The position numbers were made by a program, and so were the translations under genes. Of a stretch of 64,000 nt of DNA, positions 53,147 through 62,607 are shown piece after piece. Below the pieces are notes generated by a model that was not told the DNA's origin, did not search any database, and worked only from the letters and a program-made list of their open reading frames with translations. The stretch is from NCBI GenBank assembly GCA_040437565.1, contig JBDOQK010000062.1, forward strand, positions 62,001-126,000, in the 5' to 3' direction. Positions within the stretch are counted from its first letter, which is position 1. Each line of letters opens with the position of its first letter. The DNA comes from Albugo candida. Lineage: Eukaryota > Oomycota > Peronosporomycetes > Albuginales.

Positions 53147-53899
53147 TTAACCAATACTGTTGGCTGGTATTTTTTTTGGGTTTTGATATGGTGTCGAACT
53201 GATTATAAGCTGCGGCGGGGACGTCGATTCCGTGTCTTCTTTTATGATTGCGAACTCGAGGTTATCCAGCGCTTGCCGTCCAAGAATCAGTGCATTTCTG
53301 TGCCACACACACACTCGACCACGATTGAGTGATATACTGACGCTAGTTGTTGTATCAATCGGTTTTGCTGGATTGTCTCGGACTTGGAGAGATGGAGGAA
53401 CGAGTTCCTTCGTGAAAGTCAGTTTTACTGAATTACGCCCAAGAGCTGGAGGAATCTTTAGCTCCATAGTTTCAGGCAATAACGTCCTCAAATCTTGAAA
53501 ATCGTAAGAAATCGTAGGATTTAATGGGTCCGTGTATTTTGAGACTGTCTTCGCGCCCGATTATATCGCACCGATTATAACTATTGGTCGTTCTGGCATC
53601 CAAATTGGAGATCGCTCCAACGGTCCTTCTGATATTTTATATTCTTGCAGGCCTTTAAAGATTATGTGAAATGTTGAGCAGCCTAAAATTTTGTTGGGTG
53701 ATTGAAGAACATTCTTTTGTAGAAGTTTAAGAGTATGAATCTCGATTGACGGCTTCGGGGTGCAATCGTAGTTAAAAGGATCGTCGGGAAAGACAGTGCA
53801 CTTAATTTGTTCTTTCAAAAAACAACCATTCACGGACGATCGTGTGATCAGTATAGACCATGCGAGTACGAGATGGAAAAAAGCTGAGATTTGTTTCAT
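53147..53899 (-). CDS. Candidate secreted protein (possible effector)
   Basis: Two exons (53899..53572 and 53493..53147; 78-nt intron in phase) give 224 aa. The N-terminus is a clear signal peptide (MKQISAFFHLVLAWSILITR) with likely cleavage near SSVNG. The mature region has a few cysteines early on (GCF, KCT, DCT, GCS) and then beta-rich sequence with no recognised domain. I see neither an RxLR nor a CHXC motif near the signal peptide. It is isolated in a gene-poor, transposon-bearing stretch, the type of neighbourhood where oomycete effector genes often lie. Secretion is well supported; effector function is inference. Confidence 0.6.
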
Positions 53900-55368
53900 G
53901 GAAGTTGAGTTGTTGCGGATGAAAGAGAAATCAAAAGTGATTGTGAGGAATGCTGGCACAGCCTCAACTATATAGTCCGTCTTGATTTGTATCTGATATC
54001 GCAACGTCGCACGACTGACGCTAGCGGATCCATGTATACATGTCATCATAATAATCGAACTGTCCCGTCGTATATCCTTGAACGTTGCAGGATCGTTGTT
54101 GGAGAATAGATTTAGTACATGCTTTTTGCGCAACGTTGCAAATTACAAAAAATAGAATCACATTCGATTTATAAAAATAGACACATAGGGCTGACTTCAG
54201 CTCTGTCTACATTACACTTCAGTATGTAGTTTCCCGTGAACGGATCGCTTGCATGTACGAGCGCTCGTTTGTAATCCGAATTGAAAAGACGTACTTCAGT
54301 TTTACAGAAGTGGCATTGCGTCCCTGACATTTCTTATTGCCCTACACTCATTCTGTCGACAGCAAATGGCGGATGTGTTAAGTCAAACATGTTGACTTAA
54401 CTGCGAACGGAAATGTTAAGACAAGGACTCCGCGTTTGAGAATCCTTCTGTATCGCACAAGGGAAACTACAGATGATAGGCTTTCAGTCGCAAGCAGTGC
54501 TATTCTCCGGATTTACTCGAATTGCCCTTCGGACAGATCTTCAGCGTCGTTGCAAGGACACGTACATAACCAAAATTATGCTCTAATAAGATCAAATCTC
54601 ACCGTACGAGGGGAGCTTTATAAATCGCATTGTGCATAATCTGGTCTCAGTTTTTGGCACAGCAATTCCCATTTTAGGCGATTTGTTGTCCAAACGCGGC
54701 GTTGAGGTACTCAATTAGTTGACACCTGTCCGATATGCACGAACTTCGAATGGTACTGTACACCGGCATTTGCTTTAGCACGAAGAAGACTGAGAAGACC
54801 GCTACGTTAAGAAAGCCAATGCAGTCGACGTCCCTAATACTGGGAATTGTGCCGCTCTGTGTCTGATTCATTCGAGTATTCCTCGCACAGTGAAGGGTCC
54901 CGTTGTTGCTTCTCATATATCGTCCGACACACCCTTTTGCTTCGTTGTCGATGCATATTTGCTACAAAGACTCCATCAGCTGAAATTGTGATTGTAGCTG
55001 ATTTGGTAAATAACAGTGTCCTTGCTCGCCATCCACCTCGTTTGTGACAGAATGGTATTTTAATGAAGAACACTCCGAGCTTAATAGATTCGATTCATAT
55101 GTTTGAATTCCTCCATACTTCTTCTCCTTGGAAATAAAATAGGTCCACGGTTATGACATAGCTTCCGTACAAAATTATGTGCTCTTCTTGTTCAGTCGGA
55201 AATGCCCATTTACTTTGTGGTAGTTTCTGATTAGAGGATTCAGGCGCTGCGAGTATAAGTAGACAATATACTGATAAGTAACAAGTGCTTGAGGAAGCGT
55301 GTCGATTATTGAAAACTTTCAAGCCTTCCATAGCACTCTTCATGAGTTCCGGACTGGTAAGCAAGTTC

Positions 55369-55415
55369 TAGCGCTGATTCAAGCCTACAACTTTGTAGGC
55401 TTGAAATCAGCGCTA
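55369..55415. repeat. Near-perfect palindrome (22-bp stem, 2-nt loop)
   Basis: The left arm begins TAGCGCTGATTCAAGCC and the right arm is its reverse complement with one extra T; the loop is CT. The right arm is also part of the sequence repeated around the gap at 55427, so it may be a fold-back artefact at a contig end. Confidence 0.8.
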
Positions 55416-55426
55416 CCCGATTTTCA

Positions 55427-55526
55427 NNNNNNNNNNNNNNNNNNNNNNNNNNNNNNNNNNNNNNNNNNNNNNNNNNNNNNNNNNNNNNNNNNNNNNNNNN
55501 NNNNNNNNNNNNNNNNNNNNNNNNNN
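55427..55526. other. Assembly gap (100 N)
   Basis: 26 bases are repeated on both sides. Confidence 0.98.
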
Positions 55527-55944
55527 TTGAAATCAGCGCTACCCGATTTTCACGCCTATCCTTCAAGACGACCATAGCATTGAAAAGTAGAGGAGGTGGA
55601 GTTGTAGTGCGTAAATACAGTCAGCCATCAAGAAGATTCACCCTTGTTGAGACGTCTTTTGTGGTTCGTCCGATGCACCTACTAAAGCTGCAAGTTCATA
55701 TAAAGCTGGACTGTGGAGAAAGGTTCAGAGTCCGAATGTGACTCCGATTTTTCAGCGAGACAGCAATCCATGCTTCCATTACGTCATCTGACAACATACG
55801 TCTTGAAATATCACATTATGGGATAGCATATTTGTGTGTCATTCCTGAGTGTCGAAAATAAAGTTGCGTGGACATGGCAGATGCAAAATGGTCATTAAGT
55901 TCGACTGCGGACCATACAAAAAATAAGCCAAAATGTTGCGAGAT

Positions 55945-56044
55945 NNNNNNNNNNNNNNNNNNNNNNNNNNNNNNNNNNNNNNNNNNNNNNNNNNNNNNNN
56001 NNNNNNNNNNNNNNNNNNNNNNNNNNNNNNNNNNNNNNNNNNNN
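55945..56044. other. Assembly gap (100 N)
   Basis: 33 bases are repeated on both sides. Confidence 0.98.
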
Positions 56045-56065
56045 CCATACAAAAAATAAGCCAAA

Positions 56066-56950
56066 ATGTTGCGAGATGATGGCCGCAATTGCAATGAATT
56101 ACGTCAGATTGCAAGCGAACAAGGAACCTTGAACCGAGCGGATGGATCTTCAAACTTATCTATTGGTGATACATCAGTTCTAGTGGCAGTCTATGGACCA
56201 GGACAAGCTAAAATTGTCCGTAATGAACTCGTGGACAAGGCTGCCATCGATGTTTGTGTGCAAGTTAATCAAGGAATTGCAGGTAAGAGTCGAATCGATG
56301 GCATCAATCTATAGCGTACTTTCCATCGCATCAGGTGCAAAGGAAAAGGAATTAGAGCTGATTGTTCGGAGATTGTATGAACCGATAATCGAGCGACAGG
56401 AGTTTCCTCGGACGATAATCAGCATCGTAATCCAAATCATCGAAGACGCTGGATCGATATCTTTTTCGAAGAACTTTTCCTACGATAGACTCTGTTTCCT
56501 GAATGGGAGTTCCTTGACTATTTATCTCTGTACCTTGTTTCAACAGTGATTGATGCAGTGACAATGGCACTAATGGATGCTGGAATTGTGATGCATTGTG
56601 TTGTGACTTCTACCACATGCTGCCTTACAAAAGATGGCTCTCTCCTATTGGATCCTTCTCAGAAAGAAGAAGCGGTATGTAGCGTTGCCCAATTCCCATC
56701 GACTATCAAGATACGTTTCAATTAGGATTGCACCGCGCAAGTGATCTGCGCGTGTTCTTTCCAGCTCGCGGAAGATGGTGTGCTGTTTCTTTCCAGTGAA
56801 GGTACGAAGTAGCCTTCATCGCTCGTCTGCTCTCATGTGACTTGACGTCTTTTTCTAGGACTTTTATCCGAAGAGCAATTATTCGCTTGTGCGGAAGCGT
56901 GTAAGCGGTATGCGAGCAATCACGTTTCCGGCGGGCATGATGATGACTGA
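56066..56950 (+). CDS. RRP46: Exosome subunit RRP46 (RNase PH domain)
   Basis: Ring subunit of the RNA exosome. Five exons (56066..56282, 56335..56456, 56534..56674, 56726..56801, 56859..56950; 215 aa) with consistent phases. RNase PH landmarks are LRDDGRNCNELRQI, GTLNRADGSSNLSIGDTSVL, AVYGPGQAK, EFPRTIISIVIQIIEDAGS and ALMDAGIVMHCVV. Intron 2 (56457-56533, 77 nt) fits only as an AT-AC intron with U12-type signals. The nearest AG acceptor would create an immediate stop, while the AC acceptor restores SLVSTVIDAVTMALMDAGI, aligned with RRP46. The phosphorolytic site is probably inactive, as in other eukaryotic ring subunits. Start is the first ATG after the gap. Confidence 0.9.
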
Positions 56951-57059
56951 TGATATGTTCACTTTAGCGGATCCAGATGTATTGAGACATTTATTCGACA
57001 ATCGTACTCCAAAAGGCTACAACAATTAATCTGATCTCAGATGATTCCCATTAGTACAT

Positions 57060-57560
57060 AGTGTCCATTTTGGCTATATGATCCATAGAAATCAAAAGTT
57101 AGAAAATATGGTATGGATTTCCAGACTAGCAACAGCATATATCGTGCCAAGCATGCAAAACGTTGTACAAATCCTCGCATTCGTCATCAACAAATGTGGT
57201 TTGAGAATTGCTCACCTCACACTTGTGTATGAATTTACCTGTCTTACCGGGGTCATCCGTCCAACAAAATTGAAGACGTGTGCAATTTCTGGTAACGAAA
57301 AGAAAACCATCAGCAAGAATTGAATGGATTGATCACGTAGCTGTTGCTCTTCAAAGAGACCTCGAAGCTGCAGGTCCCTTTCCTTTCTTGATTGTATACA
57401 CAATGGCTTCAAGCACTTCTTTGAATTGTTCCAAATGATGGTGTATACAATTCTATCTTTTTCTCCATGAACTCAACAGAGCCAAAGTCGGAAATTACAT
57501 TCCCGTCGCTCAGTGTGTCACTGCCTACGCGGTTTGAGAGGCATATGCTATCACTTCATC
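57060..57560 (-). CDS. Partly resolved multi-exon gene (coiled-coil segment)
   Basis: Two exons join convincingly: 57553..57449, then 57386 downward (62-nt intron in phase). The product reads LSNRVGSDTLSDGNVISDFG, then EFMEKKIELKERDLQLRGLF and EEQQLRDQSIQ. Further downstream another open stretch reads TTFVDDECEDLYNVLHAWHD, but I could not fix the joining introns. The arrangement of a coiled coil followed by a small beta domain recalls kinetochore Spc24/Spc25-type proteins, a weak analogy only. The 5' exons, perhaps up to 58.1 kb, are unresolved. Confidence 0.35.
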
Positions 57561-58195
57561 GAAAAATGTGCACCCGCAATTGATCAGAGGCTAGGTTGCG
57601 ACCGCGCATTGTCGGATTACTCGTCATTGAAGCACAGTATTTGGCTCACATTCAGTCAGATTCCACACCTCATCCACGATGTACTCGCTCGTTAAAATAC
57701 GCTTTTTCTCCGAGTGTCATATGCATTTATTCGCGGCTCATAGATCTATACTTTGTAATGACAAGACAATCATTTGAATTCCTACGTCGCCTTCAACAAT
57801 CGCTTTCTTGTACTCACGATAAGCATGTTATACTGTTCAAGTTAGGATCATTCCGACTGCGACCGCACATTCAAAATGATTCTTTGCGCTTCATCCCACG
57901 ATCCATAAGGTACCTGGCAACTATGTGGCTGATCATACAAGTATAAAAGTCATGCTGCTAATCTCTTCATAGCAATTGGTGCATCGTACAGACCGATTCC
58001 TATATCTCGATTTTTACAGATATTTCCACGATCGCCACTTTTGATTATCAGCTTCTTCTAAAGTATATCGTATCGTTTGCCTGCACATTACGATGCGTGC
58101 TGCGCCCTACAGGTGGACGGATATATAAACATCCTTCCGAGCCGAAGAGCCACGTTTCAAGCGCCTGACAGAATACAGCGAGTCCGACTTTCTTA

Positions 58196-58985
58196 ATGGC
58201 AAATACGCTACCATCACCTCCTCACTCACTGGTGCTATACAGCGACCCAATTTACACGGGAGAGCAATTGGACCTGACTAAGAAATGTGAGAGTCAATCA
58301 AATCGTGTTGATAAAGGAGATACTTCTTTGAATAGGATCGAAGATGTTTTGCAGGCTATGCTTCCGCCTCAGTACGTACCTTTCGTTGAAAGAGAGTTGA
58401 CTGCTAGATCGTTTATCCAGAATGTGGCATGAGGAATCCGGTTATTGGCTTCGGTATGTCTCTTCTTGTCTATCCACGAGACTCGATGTGATCAAGCTAC
58501 AGGAAGAGATTGATACAACACTTTCTAAACGACAGGCAAAGGATTGCGGGATTTGTCTCGTTCGAGAAGACATATACGCCCAAGTTTTTGATGAGCTCAT
58601 CCGTCAAGTGACTATCAATAGTCCGGAACAAGGTCTCCTTCTACTACGAGTTCGTGATGAGCTCAGACTGACGATCGATGCGTACAAGATGCTTTTTGAA
58701 AGCAGCATTCTCTTTGGTATTCGAAAACAGCTTCAGGCTGAGGAAGGTACCGGAGACATTCAACAGAGAATTACAGAATTAACGGAAGAGAAGCATGAGA
58801 ATGAATGCAAATTGATGTCACTTAGCAATAAATTGGAATTGATTGAGAAAAGAGCGGGCGAAAGAAAAGCGATGCAGGACAAGAAATTCAAAGAGGAGAT
58901 CGATTTTTTGAAATATCAAAATCAGCATCTGGAAGCCTTTCTTAAAGCGGCGGGAAGCAGCGGGATAGCCGCTTTGAAAAAATAA
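58196..58985 (+). CDS. DNALI1: Axonemal dynein light intermediate chain p28
   Basis: Inner-arm dynein light chain of motile flagella. Exons 58196..58371 and 58421..58985 (49-nt intron) give 246 aa. Junction-spanning sequence is MLPPQMWHEESGYWLRYVSS. It is followed by the hallmark STRLDVIKLQEEID, GICLVREDIYAQVFDELIRQ, LLLLRVRDELRLTIDAYKML and FGIRKQLQAEEG, with a long C-terminal coiled coil (residues 165-240). Length and motif order match animal DNALI1 and Chlamydomonas p28. Its presence implies motile flagellated cells (zoospores). Confidence 0.95.
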
Positions 58986-60000
58986 ACGATTACGAACTGT
59001 AGAAAGCCGCAAATTTCTGTTCATGTTGAGGTGATAGTCGAGCAATCTGCATGACATGAACCATACCACTAGGTAGTAGTCTACCCATTGTGCGCAGATC
59101 TCTCATTTGCCTTGTCGGCTCTTGCACAGCGTCATTGAATGAGCTATCTTCTTCCCTGCCTCACGGATTCGTTCTCCATATCCAGCATTCCCTGATATCA
59201 GCTCAATACGTCATATTAAAGCCCACACTACACCTGCGTATGCTAGAGCTTTTCTTGTCCCTTGATCTGCAGTCAAAGATGCACAACAAGAGCTTTGCGC
59301 TTTCTGCGACCAAATGTCTACCATTCAGGTGTAATTGAGAGCAATACTTACTCATCTTTCTCAAGAGCTTATCAGCCCGTTGCTCCGATACATGAAAAGC
59401 TAGCGCAATATTCACATCTTAACGGCAGCAAACTCAGTACGATCGACGTAGTGGATGTGCTGGAATCTCACACTCAAAGAATATTGCTCCTGCATAGAAC
59501 TGAGGAGCACGCAGATGGAGTGATTGATAACAGCTGACGATCTCAAGACATTCTGTGCTCTCATTGAATCGTCTTTCAAACATCGAATCGTAGTGTATCA
59601 ATCACTATTTCGAGTATTTCTCTTCCAAGTCTTCGTCTCTACACAGCATTAACAATATAAAGTCACCTCTTTTCACCNNNNNNNNNNNNNNNNNNNNNNN
59701 NNNNNNNNNNNNNNNNNNNNNNNNNNNNNNNNNNNNNNNNNNNNNNNNNNNNNNNNNNNNNNNNNNNNNNNNNNNNNCTCTACACAGCATTAACAATATA
59801 AAGTCACCTCTTTTCACCGTACTGCTTCCATTGAAGCCCCACTATCAACCACAATGAAGCTGAAGTATTATGCAAAGAGGTGTTTGCACACGTAAGACTG
59901 CATATCGCAAAGCTCGTGAGACAAAATCGCTGCCAGCTCAGACAGGGTACTATTCCATAAATGACTAGTCTACTGAGTCGCTGTGTGGGCACACACGTCC
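58986..60000 (-). CDS. Probable unresolved multi-exon gene
   Basis: Minus-strand stretches look coding and end at typical splice sites: near 59.9 kb STLSELAAILSHELCDMQSY; near 59.8 kb a run ending LCRDEDLEEKYSK; near 59.5 kb MRAQNVLRSSAVINHSICVL; and near 59.2 kb ALAYAGNAGYGERIREAGKK with a stop at 59103. I could not join them all in phase, partly because the N gap (59678-59777) interrupts. No family is assigned. The extent given is the whole spacer between p28 and the methyltransferase. Confidence 0.3.
59678..59777. other. Assembly gap (100 N)
   Basis: 41 bases are repeated on both sides (59637-59677 and 59778-59818). Confidence 0.98.
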
Positions 60001-60699
60001 ATGAAGCTACATCACGTGACCGTCGATGTCAACAATGATGCTTGCAGTTCATCCACACAGGTGCAGTTGCTCTTCGAATGCGATTGGAGTGTGGGTATCG
60101 GAGGTTCTGTATGGACCAGCGGCGAAATTCTCACGTCATACTTTAAAAGGCATCGTGAGCACCTCGATACACTTTTCCACGGAAAACGGGTTGTGGAGCT
60201 TGGAAGCGGTACTGGGATTGTCGGGCTTACGTGTGCTGCATGCTTTCAGCCATCTCAAGTCATATTGACAGATTTATCTTCTCAGTTGGATTGCCTGCGC
60301 AATAATGTGACTCGAAACCAAGATAAGATCTCGGGCATCTCTGTGGCTGAACTAGCCTGGGGGGATGAAGAGCACATCGACGCCGTTATAGCACAAATGA
60401 ACGTGGATTCCAGCACTTGTAAGCCATTTCAAGTCGACGTTATCTTGGGAACTGATGTAGCGTACTTGGAAGAAGCTTACGTGCCTTTATCATCGACCTT
60501 GAATCGTTTAGCACAAGCGCACACGTTGATCTTACTCGTGATCAATCGCATGGACACCAAACTCGAGTTTTTCGGTCTCCTCGAGGGTTTTGGATTCAGC
60601 TACTACAAAGTCTCCGATCGTTACCTACCGAGCGAATGCCGAGGAAAAGATTACGCGATTTTTGAAATCAAAAGGATCCAAGGTTTTGAGTCAAGCTAA
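60001..60699 (+). CDS. METTL21-like protein lysine methyltransferase
   Basis: SAM-dependent methyltransferase of the Methyltransf_16 group that methylates lysines in chaperones and translation factors. 232 aa from ATG at 60001, no intron. It shows GGSVWTSGEILTSYF (the conserved W-x-S-G entry), motif I VVELGSGTGIVGL, the acidic residue of ILTDLSS, and DVILGTDVAYLEEAY carrying the D-x-x-Y motif of this group. The C-terminus (YAIFEIKR) closes the Rossmann sheet. The substrate is unknown. It is convergent with the peroxidase-like fusion gene; the stops are 47 bp apart. Confidence 0.88.
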   Translation: MKLHHVTVDVNNDACSSSTQVQLLFECDWSVGIGGSVWTSGEILTSYFKRHREHLDTLFHGKRVVELGSGTGIVGLTCAACFQPSQVILTDLSSQLDCLRNNVTRNQDKISGISVAELAWGDEEHIDAVIAQMNVDSSTCKPFQVDVILGTDVAYLEEAYVPLSSTLNRLAQAHTLILLVINRMDTKLEFFGLLEGFGFSYYKVSDRYLPSECRGKDYAIFEIKRIQGFESS

Positions 60700-60746
60700 G
60701 GACGTGTTTTAAAGACATTAAATGAATTACACGGCTAATATGAACC

Positions 60747-62225
60747 TCATCTACTCTCCTCCAGCAGGATGACGATATCATTGACAAGCTCCGTCGGCAA
60801 AATATTGCTCGCGTATCGCTCACGAACACGCCCTGTCGAATCGACCAGAAACTTTGTGAAATTCCACTCGGTAAAACAACCTAGCGGCCCAGGACATTCT
60901 CTATTAAGATGAATAAAGACAGGGCGAGCATACGGGCCATTCACATCCTGAAGCTGCATGAGAGGGAAGCAAACTTCGTATTCTTTGCAAGCCTGTACAA
61001 TTTCCTCGATATTTCCATACTCGAAATCTTTGCCAAATTGTCGGCAAGGGAATGCAATAATCTGAAAATTCTCATCTTGATATTGTAACGCCAATTCGAC
61101 GAGTCCTCGAAATTGAACCAAAGCCTGTGGATCTCGTGTGGCCACATTCACCAAAAGTAGTACTTTACCAGAGAATTGCTTCATTCCGATGTAATTCCCA
61201 ATTGCGTCATACTCTTCCAAATCGTATAAAGCGTTTTTTGTATCACTTTGTGCCGGTTTTGTAGAGTCTTTGGCTAGAGGATGAACTTCCTGGTACCTTG
61301 CACCGCATTGCAATATGGAAAGCATCCATGCATCTTGTAATGCCTTCCTGACAAAATCCACTTGCTCCACTTGCACAGCCTTGTGACCCTCCCACCGCGA
61401 CAATTTGATGCCGTGATACAAAGCCGTGCCCCTGGAGGACGGGGTGGAATACTGCGCGATCGTTCCCTGATCGAGCTTGAGGTACCCTGTATTCTTTCGA
61501 GCTAAATCAGATGCAAAGAAGAAAAGTGCATGATATCTTGTCTGATTCACCACAGCATAACATTTTTTTTCGGCGCGTGATGCTCCACAGGTAACTACTT
61601 TATAAAGCACATCGACAACAGGTCCGTAAGACGATACTCTGAAAAGGAATCCTGCACGAGTAGCACCATCGCAAACTTTCCACACTGAAGTCGGTGTCGA
61701 ATGAGTCGGCAACTCGACCCGTTCTGTACTCATTTTTTCTTTCTTCATCAATGGTACTGGGGTCATCAGCTCATAATACTCGCTCTGCACGACAATCGGA
61801 AGATTGTCGTGTTCCGTGCTGAGCTTTTCTTCGTGAATGGGAGTGATCATTCCACTGAGCAATAACGCTTCCGAAATTTGCAACGCCGCATCTGTTCGAC
61901 TCCCTGTTGGTTCTATACGACTTAGGTAGTCCTCGACTGCTTTGTATATCGCCTCTCCTTTAGCACAAGGGCCTACTGCATGTCGATGCCTCCACGCCGG
62001 ACTGGAGAATACTTTTTGTCTGATTTTAGGTGTTGTAAGTATGTACATACAAACTGCATCCGCCTGAAGCTTTAACGTCGCTGGAAGAAGACGGTATTGT
62101 CGCAATCGTTCGAATACTCTTCCTCGCACAGCATCATCCAGCAACTGATACTGTTGCGAATTTAGTTCGCTTGAATGCACTCTTCCCGATTCACTTTCAT
62201 TGGTGTCAACACTTTCGCCTCCCAT
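60747..62225 (-). CDS. DEP / PH-like / glutathione-peroxidase-like fusion protein
   Basis: 492 aa from the first ATG (MGGESVDTNESESG), intronless. Residues 50-130 resemble a DEP domain (CAKGEAIYKAVEDYL then SRTDAALQISEALLLSGMIT). Residues 180-310 look like a PH-type beta module ending DAWMLSILQCGA. Residues 335-490 are glutathione-peroxidase-like: VLLLVNVATRDP, IIAFPCRQFGKD, EWNFTKFLVDSTGRV. The Gln and the Trp-Asn of the active site are kept (Q396, W454, N455), but the peroxidatic Cys/Sec position is Asp365 (codon GAT, so not selenocysteine). It is probably a non-catalytic, membrane- or G-protein-linked redox-fold protein. No signal peptide is seen. Confidence 0.78.
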   Translation of the reverse strand: MGGESVDTNESESGRVHSSELNSQQYQLLDDAVRGRVFERLRQYRLLPATLKLQADAVCMYILTTPKIRQKVFSSPAWRHRHAVGPCAKGEAIYKAVEDYLSRIEPTGSRTDAALQISEALLLSGMITPIHEEKLSTEHDNLPIVVQSEYYELMTPVPLMKKEKMSTERVELPTHSTPTSVWKVCDGATRAGFLFRVSSYGPVVDVLYKVVTCGASRAEKKCYAVVNQTRYHALFFFASDLARKNTGYLKLDQGTIAQYSTPSSRGTALYHGIKLSRWEGHKAVQVEQVDFVRKALQDAWMLSILQCGARYQEVHPLAKDSTKPAQSDTKNALYDLEEYDAIGNYIGMKQFSGKVLLLVNVATRDPQALVQFRGLVELALQYQDENFQIIAFPCRQFGKDFEYGNIEEIVQACKEYEVCFPLMQLQDVNGPYARPVFIHLNRECPGPLGCFTEWNFTKFLVDSTGRVRERYASNILPTELVNDIVILLEESR

Positions 62226-62607
62226 GTGTACTGATACAATAAAATGTATGGGAAATTCCTCAAGCTTCCGGCAGTTGGCATCCAATCGATCGGTCGTCCA
62301 TTTTTCACAGTTGAGCGGGTTACTTAGTTACGTGGTCGGTTATGCAGTTGCGCATGTAATCTGCCAATGAACGGTCGACTTCGGGTGACTCAGTTATGAA
62401 TACGGTTATACATGTATACTTGTAACCTGCCCAATGAACGGTGACCACATCATGAGTTGTTGAGGACTGCCATCTGTACCCCTCATAACCTCCCAAACTA
62501 CGCATAACTCTGTCAGCATCTACGATGCGATCGTAATCTTTCTACTGTGTATGATTCCGAGCGCTATATGAGTCATTTTCGATTTCACTCGGCGTTTTGT
62601 GAACGGT
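62226..62607. other. Intergenic, divergent promoters
   Basis: Contains imperfectly repeated words such as CAATGAACGGT (seen twice). No gene is seen. Confidence 0.5.

Larger units (their letters stand above)
53900..56065. other. Gene-poor spacer with two assembly gaps
   Basis: Contains the N gaps 55427-55526 and 55945-56044 (26- and 33-base repeated flanks) and a palindrome at 55369-55415. The short frames show no family features. Confidence 0.5.

Noticed and set aside
56457-56546. GT-AG alternatives for RRP46 intron 2
   Set aside because: The AG at 56546 joined directly to the conserved exon end gives a stop. A GT donor further on keeps frame only by inserting about eleven unrelated residues in a conserved helix.
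60747-62225. Selenocysteine glutathione peroxidase
   Set aside because: The codon at the active-site position is GAT (Asp), not TGA, and no need for recoding arises.
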